DNA of 64,000 nucleotides. It comes from Marinilactibacillus piezotolerans (GTDB taxonomy: Bacteria; Bacillota; Bacilli; Lactobacillales; Carnobacteriaceae_A). Positions 16,067 through 24,765 of this stretch are shown here, one piece after another. A program made the position numbers and the translations under genes. The notes under the pieces were generated by a model that was not told the origin of the DNA, searched no databases, and saw nothing but the letters and a program-made list of their open reading frames with translations. Each line of letters starts with the position of its first letter. The stretch's first letter is position 1. The stretch lies in assembly GCF_900169305.1 (NCBI RefSeq), contig NZ_FWDP01000004.1:558001-622000 (forward strand), read 5' to 3'.

Positions 16067-17593
16067 TTATTCTTTAGCAATAGAGCTCAAGCTCTCCTTA
16101 TAGTTGCTGAATAAGACAACTTTTTCTAAAGTTCGAATATGCTTATTAATAGATTTCACTTCTGTAAAGAGGTGTTCAATGTCTTCATTTGTTGTCACGA
16201 TCGTTGCAGACAACTCTTCTATGGTTGATGCATTTTCTTCAGAAGAAACGGAAAGGTTGTTCATGATATCAATCATTTCTTCTGTTTTTCCTTTCATTTT
16301 TCTTTCTGTTTCGGAGACTTGTCCAATAACTTCTTCCACTTTACTGAACGCAATTGAAAGAAAATCGAATTGTTCGTTTGTATTTTCCAAGTTCTGCTGC
16401 TGTTTTGTAGTAATATCCTGAACGTTCTCTACAGCGTTTACTGCACCTTTTGTCTGTGTCATCAAGTTTAGGATGACTTCGGCAATCTCTTCATTAAAAG
16501 TTCTAGATTGTTCGGCCAGTTTTCGAATTTCTTCAGCAACAACTGCGAATCCTTTTCCTTCTTCGCCTGCTCTAGCCGCTTCAATAGACGCATTTAATGC
16601 CAATAGATCCGTTTGTTCAGAGATGCTGGCAATCTGACTGCTGGCATTTTCGATTTTATCTACTGAATCTGAAGTCAAACGAATCATCTTTTCAATCTCT
16701 GTAATTGATTTAATGCTTTCATGAGTACTATTCGTCAGTGACAGTAGATTTTTCAAGCTTGAATTTTTAAGCTCACTGGCGTGTGTTGTTTCATTCGTCA
16801 ATGCTGCGATATGGTCAGCATGATCTTTCAGTAATTTACCTAATCTTGAGATATTTTCTGCGCCGCTTTCAGTGTGTTCTGCCTGTGCCGTTGTAGACGT
16901 CGCAATGTCGTCAATGGCACTTACAATTTCTTGAGAGGCATTTACAATGGAAGAGCTTGTATCATGCAACACTGAAGAGCCATCTTGAAGATTTTTTACA
17001 GTTAATTTAGAGGTTGAAATAATTTTCTCTAACTCAGCAGACTGACCAGCAAGTGAAAGGTTGAAATTTGTAATGACTTTCTTACCATGCCAGATAATCA
17101 AATAACCCAGTGAACCTACTACAAGATAAAAGAAAACGAAAGCGCTTAGCGTAGAAACTCCATCCTCTGAATTCCACTGTAAGATTGTCAGAATAATCAA
17201 TTCAATCAAGCCAATGGATGCCGGAACGATGAAGTATTGACGATCTAAATAAATCGTATAGAGCACTAAACAAACGACTAGTGCAAAATAAGCTGTTACG
17301 TAAGAAATCGTTGTATAAAGGATGATTGGGAGCAGATAAATCAGTATCATGGTTAGTATCGGGTAATATGTCTTTAATCTTACCCCTTTATGTACGACGA
17401 AGAGTAATACTGCAACAACTAAACTTGAAGCTATGTAAATCCATATAGAATTTTGCCCTAACACTGATTCTGGTTGATAAAAATAAAAGAACGGATAAGT
17501 GACCAGCACTAAACCTATAATAAAATATGTAATGATATCTGTTACATTTGCATTAAACAACTGTTTAACTGAAATGTCTTTTGACTTTTCCAT
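16067..17593 (-). CDS. Methyl-accepting chemotaxis protein without an extracellular sensor domain
   Basis: I choose the ATG at 17593 (AGGAGG seven bases upstream, [13 protein letters not shown]), giving 508 aa; the upstream open frame would contain the sigma-28 promoter. Residues 15-185 form about six membrane helices with very short loops, so there is no periplasmic-type ligand domain and no clear HAMP. The C-terminal signalling region has the conserved hairpin [20 protein letters not shown] and [16 protein letters not shown]. It should bind CheW/CheA. Such receptors may sense membrane state, energy level or a membrane-embedded ligand. It heads a transcript that continues into the EAL phosphodiesterase gene. 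Confidence 0.9.
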   Translation of the reverse strand: MEKSKDISVKQLFNANVTDIITYFIIGLVLVTYPFFYFYQPESVLGQNSIWIYIASSLVVAVLLFVVHKGVRLKTYYPILTMILIYLLPIILYTTISYVTAYFALVVCLVLYTIYLDRQYFIVPASIGLIELIILTILQWNSEDGVSTLSAFVFFYLVVGSLGYLIIWHGKKVITNFNLSLAGQSAELEKIISTSKLTVKNLQDGSSVLHDTSSSIVNASQEIVSAIDDIATSTTAQAEHTESGAENISRLGKLLKDHADHIAALTNETTHASELKNSSLKNLLSLTNSTHESIKSITEIEKMIRLTSDSVDKIENASSQIASISEQTDLLALNASIEAARAGEEGKGFAVVAEEIRKLAEQSRTFNEEIAEVILNLMTQTKGAVNAVENVQDITTKQQQNLENTNEQFDFLSIAFSKVEEVIGQVSETERKMKGKTEEMIDIMNNLSVSSEENASTIEELSATIVTTNEDIEHLFTEVKSINKHIRTLEKVVLFSNYKESLSSIAKE

Positions 17594-17627
17594 AAAATAA
17601 CCTCCTATAATTCTACTACAACTCATA

Positions 17628-17654
17628 TTATCGGAATGACTAGTCACCTTTTAA
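17628..17654 (-). promoter_or_regulatory. Sigma-28 promoter of the 16.1-17.6 kb chemoreceptor
   Basis: Minus strand: TTAA (17651-17654), 15 bp, TCCGATAA (17628-17635). This matches the flagellar sigma factor consensus (TAAA-N15-GCCGATAT in Bacillus) and the four other sites in this window. It is about 35 bp upstream of the chosen start. Confidence 0.75.
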
Positions 17655-17922
17655 TAGATAACTAGATTTTTTTAATAGAAATAAATGTAAAGAGATTTAT
17701 TTTATGAAAGTGTACAGACCATAAGCATGTTAATCTAGGACGAATCTGTACCGATCAAAATTAGTTATATATAACTACTCTTATTCTATGCCATTTCAAT
17801 ATTTACTTGGGATATCAAAAAGGAAAGGTTTATGGCGGAGCAATTACCGGAGTCTTTTCGGAATGTTTGTAGCAAGATAAAAGTACATAGTATATATAAA
17901 CTTCTTGCAATATACACTATTT
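17655..17922. other. Non-coding AT-rich stretch
   Basis: I see no gene in this part of the roughly 0.9-kb gap. It contains only short open frames and AT-rich sequence before the tandem repeat array begins. Confidence 0.5.
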
Positions 17923-18312
17923 GGACTCTTTTGCTCCTCTAGTTAATATAATGAGCCTCTTATTCTTGCTACTCGATCTCTATTACTCCTCCAGTTGATA
18001 GAATAAGCCTCTTATTCTTGCTACTTGATCTCTCTTGCTGCTCCAGTTGATAGAATGAGGCACTTATTTTTGCTACTTAATCTCTCTTGCTCTTCCAGTT
18101 CATAGAATGAGGCACTTATTTTTGCTACTCGATCTCTTTTGCTGCTCCAGTTGATAGAATAAGCCTCTTATTTTTGCTACTTAATCTCTCTTGCTGCTCC
18201 AGTTGATAGAATAAGCCTCTTATTCTTGCTAGTCGACCTCTCTTACTCCTCCAGTTCATAGAATGAGCCTCTTATTTTTGCTACTTGATCTCTCTTGCTC
18301 CTCCAGTTGATA
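17923..18312. repeat. 52-bp tandem repeat, seven full copies plus a partial one
   Basis: The motif CCAGTT(G/C)ATA ends at 18000, 18052, 18104, 18156, 18208, 18260 and 18312, giving an exact 52-bp period over 364 bp. A degenerate half-unit ending in AGTTAATA precedes it at 17923-17948. Each unit contains AATAAG-CCT-CTTATT (or a close variant), a 6-bp inverted repeat, followed by TTGCTACTTGATCTCTCTTG-like sequence. Differences are concentrated at a few fixed positions. The period is not a multiple of three and no long frame spans it, so it is non-coding. It lies between the flagellar operon terminator and the chemoreceptor promoter. Confidence 0.9.
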
Positions 18313-18449
18313 AAATAAAAGGTCTTGTCAGTACGAGTATTTAAATCCGACTTCATTTTATGTCTCAAGACGGACACCTCTGTCATTCGCTAATAATTCC
18401 TATTAACAACCCTAAAGTAGACTTTCCGACCATGCCACGCCGGGCGCAC
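18313..18449. other. Short unannotated stretch after the tandem repeats
   Basis: Nothing recognisable was found between the last repeat unit and the terminator of the flagellar operon. Confidence 0.4.
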
Positions 18450-18480
18450 AAAAAAAGCCAAAAAGCGTAAGCTTTTTGAC
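18450..18480 (-). terminator. Terminator of the early flagellar operon
   Basis: On the minus strand GTCAAAAAGC, loop TTAC and GCTTTTTGGC form a 10-bp stem (one G-U pair), followed by TTTTTTT. It lies directly after the FtsE-like gene. Confidence 0.85.
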
Positions 18481-18486
18481 TCTCTT

Positions 18487-19203
18487 CTATAAAACGTATT
18501 GTTCACCCATCCGTGAACTAAGTAAAAGCATTGTATGGCTTTTGCTTCGGTCCTTTGTTAAAATTCCTGACTCCATTTCGATCACTCGCGAGGGCATTTT
18601 ATCCACTAGTGACTGATCATGTGTCGCCATAACGACTGTGGTGCCGGTTTGATTGATTTTATGGAGCAACTTCAGTATCTGGTAAGCGTTCGCTGGATCA
18701 AGATTACCAGTGGGCTCATCTGCTAACAGTATCACAGGTTCATGGACGATTGCTCTGGCAATAGCAATTCGCTGCTGTTCTCCACCAGAGCACTGCTTAG
18801 GATATTCAAAAATTTTATGCTTCAATCCCACTACGTCCAATGCATGGATCACTTTGTCGCTGATTTCTTCTTTTGGAACACCAGTGACTTCCAGCACATA
18901 GGCAATATTCTCAAAAACCGTCAGGTAAGACAACAGCTGAAAGTCTTGAAAAACTACACCGATTTTGCGTCGCAAAGTATGAAGCTTTTTGCTCTTTGTA
19001 GTATGGACTGGGACATCAGCAACATAGATCTGACCAGAAACAACCTTTTCCTGTCCATATAAGGTTTTAAGCAAGGTACTTTTGCCAGATCCGCTTTTCC
19101 CTTTTAAGTAAACAAACTCTCCTTCTTCTATTTCAAGAGAGACTTGCTGTAATGCTTTGGTACCATCTTTAAATACTTTGGAAACTTTATTTAAAGAGAT
19201 CAT
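18487..19203 (-). CDS. FtsE-like ABC transporter ATPase without an FtsX partner
   Basis: A 238-aa ABC ATPase. Walker A GKSGSGKST is at 35-43, Q-loop VFQDFQLL, signature CSGGEQQR (C replaces the usual L), Walker B ILLADEPTGNLD and switch histidine MATHDQ. The block FQDFQLLSYLTVFENIAYVL is characteristic of FtsE, the cell-division/peptidoglycan-hydrolase regulator that normally works with the membrane protein FtsX. No FtsX-like gene is present nearby; the gene ends at a terminator next to non-coding repeats. It is the last gene of the flagellar operon, 53 bp after a rod gene. A macrolide-export-type ATPase is a less likely alternative. Confidence 0.82.
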   Translation of the reverse strand: MISLNKVSKVFKDGTKALQQVSLEIEEGEFVYLKGKSGSGKSTLLKTLYGQEKVVSGQIYVADVPVHTTKSKKLHTLRRKIGVVFQDFQLLSYLTVFENIAYVLEVTGVPKEEISDKVIHALDVVGLKHKIFEYPKQCSGGEQQRIAIARAIVHEPVILLADEPTGNLDPANAYQILKLLHKINQTGTTVVMATHDQSLVDKMPSRVIEMESGILTKDRSKSHTMLLLSSRMGEQYVL

Positions 19204-19256
19204 TTCATCACCATGGTCCTTTTATGTTCGTTTCTAGGGAGTTCCCTATCTAGAGG

Positions 19257-20039
19257 TTAACTGAATTGATTAATTAATGATTGTATTTCGTCGGTACTTC
19301 TAGTGACTTGGGCATTTAGGGAATAGGCCCGTTGAGTCATGATCATGTCTGTAAAAGACTGTGCCAAGTCGACATTCGATTCTTCATAAACGCCTGACAT
19401 AAACGTTCCAAATGCAGCTGGATTATCAATAGAATTGGTCAATGTTGCTTGTTGTTCCGGGCTGACCATAAAGTTGTTATCGCCGGTCGGAATCAAGGCT
19501 TGCGGATTTTCAACTGTATAGAGTGGAATTCTGCCAACCTGAACATCTCCCTCAGTCGTTTTGACCAATAAGTTTCCCTCACTGCTAACAGTCAATTCAC
19601 CTTCCGGCCAAGCTTCTCTAGGAACAGTCAGATCTGCATTCACTAACTGTCCGCGTCTATTAACCAGTCGGTTTCCTTCATCTAAAGTAAACTGCCCGTC
19701 TTTTGTCAGTACTAGATTTCCAGCATTGTCTGTAACGCCGAAAAAGCCCTCTCCATTAACAGTCAGTGATAGATTATCAGCTGATTCAATCAAGGAACCA
19801 GTAGAAAAGTCAGTACCATTAACTGAACTCTGTACACCGCGGTTTAATCCAGCAGCATTCACTTCCGCAGATAAAAGTGTGTCTTGTTCGGTAATGTCAT
19901 TCACTAGCAGCTCTCTGAAACTGACATTTTTTTGTTTGAACCCAGCAGTATTGACATTCGCAATATTATGCGCAAGGGCATCTAATTTCTGCTGCTGAGC
20001 TTTCATTCCGCTTTTACTGATACTGTAAGGAATTCTCAT
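19257..20039 (-). CDS. flhP: Flagellar basal-body rod protein of the FlgG family (FlhP-like)
   Basis: A 260-aa rod/hook-family protein. The N-terminal rod signature LDALAHNIANVNTAGFKQKN and the C-terminal heptad region EESNVDLAQSFTDMIMTQRAYSLNAQ are both present, with a D1-like domain between. The length is that of FlgG/FlhP. It is paired with a second FlgF/FlgG-like gene 12 bp upstream, the flhO-flhP arrangement of Bacillus, and should form part of the distal rod. It is exported by the flagellar type III system without a cleaved signal. Confidence 0.9.
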   Translation of the reverse strand: MRIPYSISKSGMKAQQQKLDALAHNIANVNTAGFKQKNVSFRELLVNDITEQDTLLSAEVNAAGLNRGVQSSVNGTDFSTGSLIESADNLSLTVNGEGFFGVTDNAGNLVLTKDGQFTLDEGNRLVNRRGQLVNADLTVPREAWPEGELTVSSEGNLLVKTTEGDVQVGRIPLYTVENPQALIPTGDNNFMVSPEQQATLTNSIDNPAAFGTFMSGVYEESNVDLAQSFTDMIMTQRAYSLNAQVTRSTDEIQSLINQFS

Positions 20040-20050
20040 TCTATCTGCTC

Positions 20051-20818
20051 CTATACTCTTCCGATTTCTTGTGTTGCTCTACGTAAGGTTTCATCTGTTG
20101 TCCGCAGCATTTTCTGATTTGCTTCGAATTCTCTGGAAATCTGCATCATATCCGACATAACGTCGACCATATCGACATTTGACTGCTCGACATATCCTTG
20201 ACGAGCCGAGAATCCCGTACCTACAGGTGTTCCATTTTCTCCTTGGTACAGCGTGTCACCAACGTGTGTCAGATCAGCTTGATTTTCAAAGCTTGTAATG
20301 TATAAAAATTGCTGCGCATCTTGTCCTGACTGAACAAATCCATTTTGATCAATTGTAAAGTTTGTAGAATCAACGGTAATCGGTGCAGTTCCCCCGCCGG
20401 GTAGGATCCCTAACACATTATATCCTTCTTGTGTAACCAGTTCATTCTGGTCATTTACAGAAAAATTACCGTTTCTTGTATAAAAAGTTTCACCTGCTGG
20501 ACTTTGCACCGTGAAAAATCCATCTCCACTTAATGCAACATCAGTCTGACTATTAGTTCCTTGAATTGCACCGCTCTCAAGATTGAGATAGGCTTCATCA
20601 AGTTGATTTCCGAAAACGATTTGTCCTGTTTCTCTTCTGAGATTCAGCTCAGGACCATTAGTATAATTATGTACATCGACTTCTTCCATCGCACTGGTCA
20701 CTAGCTTTTGTGCTCTATACCCAGGCGTTGTCACATTTGCCGCGTTGGAAGCAAGGTTTTTTTGTTTTTCAGATAATACATTGAAGCTTCTGGATAATGT
20801 ATCGATTCCTCTAATCAT
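20051..20818 (-). CDS. flhO: Flagellar rod protein of the FlgF/FlgG family (FlhO-like)
   Basis: I place the start at the ATG at 20818 (MIRGIDTLSRSFNVL), 8 bp inside the end of sigD, giving 255 aa; the open frame to 20869 lies within sigD. The rod signature reads KNLASNAANVTTPGYRAQK and the C-terminus QSNVDMVDVMSDMMQISREF. It is a basal-body rod component paired with the FlgG-like gene downstream. Overlap with sigD suggests translational coupling. FlgF and FlgG cannot be sharply separated by reading, so the symbol follows the Bacillus pair. Confidence 0.85.
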   Translation of the reverse strand: MIRGIDTLSRSFNVLSEKQKNLASNAANVTTPGYRAQKLVTSAMEEVDVHNYTNGPELNLRRETGQIVFGNQLDEAYLNLESGAIQGTNSQTDVALSGDGFFTVQSPAGETFYTRNGNFSVNDQNELVTQEGYNVLGILPGGGTAPITVDSTNFTIDQNGFVQSGQDAQQFLYITSFENQADLTHVGDTLYQGENGTPVGTGFSARQGYVEQSNVDMVDVMSDMMQISREFEANQKMLRTTDETLRRATQEIGRV

Positions 20819-21527
20819 TTGCGTAGTCACTCTCCAAAATGGTTCTAAGTTTAAGTAAAGTTTTCCCATGAATCTGCGAGACTCTTGGAATACTTATATC
20901 AAATATATAGGAAATTTCTTTCATGCTCAAACGCTCAACGTAAATGAGCTGCAAAATCTGTTGTTCTCTTTCTGCCAGTTTTGTAATGGCTTTTGAAAGA
21001 TATCCAGACTGTTCCTTTTTTAAAATAGATTCATCCATTGAAAGTGAATCCTGATCATCAATCGCGTCCATCATGGTTACTTCATTATCAGAGTCAACAT
21101 TTATCACTTCATCTAATGAAACATAAGCAAGATGATGAACGGTATCATGAATTCCTTCCAGGTCTTTTTTCGTTAACCCGAGTTTGCTGCAGATCTCTTT
21201 TTCTGTCGGTGTCCGTTTCAATTCCACTTCCAGTTCTTCTTTAGCTTTGTAGTATGCATTCAGCTTAGACATTCTGGAGCGAGGGACTCTTGATGTTTTA
21301 CGAACTTCGTCGATTATTGCCCCTTTGATTCGAATATAAGCATAATTTTCAAAAGGAACTTTCTGCGTTTCATCATATCGATTCAACGCATCCATCAGAC
21401 CAATCACACCAATATTTACCATATCTTCATGGTCATAGTCCCTGTTCTTTACATTGATTGAATGAACGACTTTATGAACAAGCGGCATATACTGCATGAT
21501 TGTCTGATTACGATCTTCTACTTGCAT
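20811..21527 (-). CDS. sigD: Flagellar sigma factor, sigma-28 (SigD/FliA)
   Basis: A 238-aa group 3 sigma factor. Region 2 reads LVHKVVHSINVKNRDYDHEDMVNIG with YAYIRIKGAIIDEVRK; region 3 contains LKRTPTEKEICSKLGL; region 4 contains LAEREQQILQLIYVERLSMKEISYIF. The length and the RIKGAIIDE motif are typical of SigD/FliA/WhiG. It directs transcription of late flagellar and chemotaxis genes and is held by FlgM (encoded at 46.3-46.6 kb). It is embedded in the early operon after flhA, so it is made only once the early operon is read. Five matching promoters are listed here. Confidence 0.94.
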   Translation of the reverse strand: MQVEDRNQTIMQYMPLVHKVVHSINVKNRDYDHEDMVNIGVIGLMDALNRYDETQKVPFENYAYIRIKGAIIDEVRKTSRVPRSRMSKLNAYYKAKEELEVELKRTPTEKEICSKLGLTKKDLEGIHDTVHHLAYVSLDEVINVDSDNEVTMMDAIDDQDSLSMDESILKKEQSGYLSKAITKLAEREQQILQLIYVERLSMKEISYIFDISIPRVSQIHGKTLLKLRTILESDYAND

Positions 21528-21548
21528 ACGAACGACTCCCTTTCTTTA

Positions 21549-23639
21549 TTATCCTTTGATCTCAATCATTCCAACAGTTTCGATTGGACAGTCGTTAGGT
21601 ACTTCGTTCAAAGAAACGACCGCTAATTCAGGAAAGTTGAAGGCAATGAGATTTTTAACAGCCGGTCTGATTTTAGGCGGTGTCAATAAGACATGACTGA
21701 TACCTTGAGCCGTCAAACCAGTGTGCTGCTGATTAATACTGTCAAAAAACTTCGTAACAACTTGCGGCTGCAGTACAGGAATGGATCCAGCAGAAGATTT
21801 TTGAATACTAGTGCTGAGAATTTCCTCAGTATCTGGATGAATGGTCAAAACATTTAAGGTGCCTTGTTCATCTAAATGAGGCTTAATAACAGAGCGTTTA
21901 AGCGCCTGGCGTACGTATTCTGTAAGGGTTTCAGGATCTTTTGTAGTATTGCCGTAGTCGGCTAAAGTCTCTAATATCGTTACTAAGTCAGTAATCGCAA
22001 CATCTTCTTGCAGCAAGTGCTGCAGTACTTTTTGCACATCTCCTAATTGAAGAATATCTGGGATCAGTTCATCAATAACAACATTATACTGATCTTTGAT
22101 TCCTTCTAACAGTTCTTTTACTTCTTGTCTGCCCAGTAACTCGTGTGCATTTCTCTTAATCACTTCTTTAAGATGTGTAATCAATACAGTTAAAGGATCT
22201 ACAACAGTAAAATCGTGCAGCTCGGCGATTTCTTTATTCTTGTCTGTTACCCAAAGCGCGTCTAGTCCAAAAGCTGGTTCAATGGCCGGAATACCATCAA
22301 ATTCGAAATCTTCCTCTGGTCCGCCTGGTTCAACAACTAAGAAACGGTCGGTATAAAGTTCTCCGGAAGCAATGACATTTCCTTTTATTTTGATAACATA
22401 TTCATTCTGCCCCATTTGCAGATTATCTCGTATGCGTATAGGATTCAGCAGAATCCCTTTTTCGTACGAAAGCTGCTTACGTACAGCTGCAATCTGATTT
22501 GTCAGATTGGAATCTTGATCTTCATTTGCCAACGGAATCAATCCATAGCCAATTTCGATGGCAATACGGTCGACTTGAAAACTGGAAACTGTCTCTTCCT
22601 CTTTTACTACCGGCTGACTTTGTTCAGCCTGTTGCTGATGTTTAGCTTTGTCGGCTGCTTCTTGTTTTTGTCCTTCGCTGACCAAGTATCCGGAAACGCC
22701 CAGAATAATACCTAAGATAATAAAAGGAATAAATGGAAAACCAGGAATAATCGCAAACACAACCATCAAACTAGACACGATATACAGTACTTGCGGTGTA
22801 TGGAAAAGCTCACCGCTGATCGTATCTCCGAACCCTTTTTGGTTGGATGTTCTAGTAACCAAAATACCGGAAGCGACGGAAATGAGCAGTGACGGAATCT
22901 GGCTGACCAGACCATCCCCTATTGTTAATCTGCCGAAGTGCTCAATGGCTTCTGTAAACGAATAACCGCCCTGGAAAGAGTGGATCAATATCCCACCGAT
23001 CAAGTTGATCGCTGTAATGATCAAACCTGCAATCGCATCACCTTTAACAAATTTACTGGCTCCATCCATCGCGCCGTAGAAGTTAGCTTCTTTTTCTAAA
23101 TTAGATCTTCTCTCTTTAGCTTGCTGCTCATTGATTAAGCCAGAGTTTAAATCTGCATCAATGGCCATTTGCTTTCCTGGCATTGCATCCAATGTAAAAC
23201 GTGCGGATACTTCAGAAACTCGACCAGCACCATTGGTTACAACCATCATCTGAACAAGTACGATGATGATAAAGATTACAGCTCCAACAATGTAGTTGTT
23301 ACCCGCAACGAAGTTAGCAAATGTTTCAATGACTTCACCCGCTTCTCCTTCACTAAGAATCAGTCGGGTAGAACTGATATTCAGTCCTAATCGAAACATT
23401 GTTGTAATAAGCAACAATGTAGGGAAACTTAGAAACTCCAATACAGAGTGCGTAAATAAAGATAAAACTAAAATTGTAATGGCTAATGATATATTAACAA
23501 CCAGCAGCACATCCAGTATAAATGGCGGCATGGGAATCATAATAATGCCAATGATGGATACAACAATAAAGGCGATAAAGATATTTAAATAATTGCCGAT
23601 TCCTTTTTTACTTGAAGGCATCACTTGCTTCATAATCAT
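21549..23639 (-). CDS. flhA: Flagellar type III export gate protein FlhA
   Basis: A 696-aa protein of normal length for FlhA. The N-terminal half has eight membrane helices; the FHIPEP-type motif region RLGLNISSTRLIL is clear near residue 85, and the cytoplasmic loop has VSARFTLDAMPGKQMAIDAD. The C-terminal cytoplasmic half (from about 330) is the docking platform for export chaperones. It forms a nonameric proton-driven export gate with FlhB. Unlike Bacillus, no flhF or flhG follows; sigD begins 21 bp downstream. Confidence 0.96.
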   Translation of the reverse strand: MIMKQVMPSSKKGIGNYLNIFIAFIVVSIIGIIMIPMPPFILDVLLVVNISLAITILVLSLFTHSVLEFLSFPTLLLITTMFRLGLNISSTRLILSEGEAGEVIETFANFVAGNNYIVGAVIFIIIVLVQMMVVTNGAGRVSEVSARFTLDAMPGKQMAIDADLNSGLINEQQAKERRSNLEKEANFYGAMDGASKFVKGDAIAGLIITAINLIGGILIHSFQGGYSFTEAIEHFGRLTIGDGLVSQIPSLLISVASGILVTRTSNQKGFGDTISGELFHTPQVLYIVSSLMVVFAIIPGFPFIPFIILGIILGVSGYLVSEGQKQEAADKAKHQQQAEQSQPVVKEEETVSSFQVDRIAIEIGYGLIPLANEDQDSNLTNQIAAVRKQLSYEKGILLNPIRIRDNLQMGQNEYVIKIKGNVIASGELYTDRFLVVEPGGPEEDFEFDGIPAIEPAFGLDALWVTDKNKEIAELHDFTVVDPLTVLITHLKEVIKRNAHELLGRQEVKELLEGIKDQYNVVIDELIPDILQLGDVQKVLQHLLQEDVAITDLVTILETLADYGNTTKDPETLTEYVRQALKRSVIKPHLDEQGTLNVLTIHPDTEEILSTSIQKSSAGSIPVLQPQVVTKFFDSINQQHTGLTAQGISHVLLTPPKIRPAVKNLIAFNFPELAVVSLNEVPNDCPIETVGMIEIKG

Positions 23640-23656
23640 TCTCCTACTTCTTTAAT

Positions 23657-24724
23657 CTAGATTTTATGTTTTTTACGTTTCTCTGCCTGTAAGATCAAAG
23701 CTAAGATCTCTGCAATAGCTTCATACAGCTCAATAGGGACAGGATCTCCAGCATTCACATCTTTATACAATGCTCGGGCAAGCGGTCGATTTTCAATCAT
23801 CGGAATATCGTGTTCTTTAGCACGTTCTTTCATTCTTTGTGCTAAGTGATCTTGGCCTTTTGCTAAGACAACTGGCACTTCATCGATCGTTTGATCATAG
23901 CGGATCGCGATGGCAAAGTGAGTCGGATTGGTAATAACGACCGTCGCCTGATCTACGTCAGAAACTTTCCCGTTCATTATTTCACGGTAACGTGCTTTCC
24001 GCTGAGATTTCATCTGCGGATCGCCTTCCATTTCTTTGTATTCATCTTTGATTTCCTGCATAGACATCATTAATTCTTTTTTATGTGTGTACCGCTGGAA
24101 TATGAAATCTCCAACACCTAGAATGGCTAAAAAGACTGCCAATCCAAAAGCTAATTTCGTAACTAGTCCGATCATTAAGGGAAAGATGTGTTCTGTTCCT
24201 ACACTTCCTGCATTCATGATCATTAATGCAGAATCCCATAATATGTAAAGAGTAAATCCAACCACAATAGCCAGTTTTGCTAAGTTTTTAAATAATCCGA
24301 AGACTGCTTTCTTACCAAAAATGTTTTTAAAGCCGGATATTGGATTGATTTTCTTCAAACTCGGTTTCAAAGGTTCTCCAGTAAATAAAAATCCAACTTG
24401 TGCTAGATTTCCAATCAGTGCAGATAGGAATGCAATGATAAGAAAAGGTGCAGCCAGCAGGAAGAAGAACCCCATAGCTTGTGTGCCGATACTGCCTAAT
24501 TCGTTTTCTATGTTTTGAATTTTGAATCCGCCTCTCAGCATATTCTGCAATATGACAAAAGCTCGCTGTAAAACATAAGTAGTCAACGCAGTAAAAGCAA
24601 GCGCAAATGTGACAAAAGATAAGGCCGAGGATAAATCTTGGCTTTTAGGTACCTGCCCTTTTTTTCTAGCATCTCTCAGCTTCTTGGGGGTGGGCTTTTC
24701 CGTTTTACCGTCTTTTTCAGCCAA
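23657..24724 (-). CDS. flhB: Flagellar export switch protein FlhB
   Basis: A 355-aa protein with the basic N-terminus EKTEKPTPKKLRDARKKGQ, four membrane helices and a cytoplasmic C-terminal domain. The autocleavage site NPTH is intact at about residue 266 (ITNPTHFAIAIRY). Cleavage between N and P changes export from rod/hook to filament substrates in concert with FliK. It lies between fliR and flhA. Confidence 0.96.
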   Translation of the reverse strand: MAEKDGKTEKPTPKKLRDARKKGQVPKSQDLSSALSFVTFALAFTALTTYVLQRAFVILQNMLRGGFKIQNIENELGSIGTQAMGFFFLLAAPFLIIAFLSALIGNLAQVGFLFTGEPLKPSLKKINPISGFKNIFGKKAVFGLFKNLAKLAIVVGFTLYILWDSALMIMNAGSVGTEHIFPLMIGLVTKLAFGLAVFLAILGVGDFIFQRYTHKKELMMSMQEIKDEYKEMEGDPQMKSQRKARYREIMNGKVSDVDQATVVITNPTHFAIAIRYDQTIDEVPVVLAKGQDHLAQRMKERAKEHDIPMIENRPLARALYKDVNAGDPVPIELYEAIAEILALILQAEKRKKHKI

Positions 24725-24765
24725 TCTTCCTCACCTCTTTCTACAAATTATCACTTTTTACAACA

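Noticed and set aside
17730-17757. A plus-strand sigma-28 site (TTAA, 16 bp, ACCGATCA)
   Set aside because: The spacing is one base too long, the -10 is poor, and no plus-strand gene lies downstream.
17923-18312. CRISPR array in the 52-bp repeat region
   Set aside because: The whole 52-bp unit repeats without unique spacers and no cas genes are present, so it is an ordinary tandem repeat.
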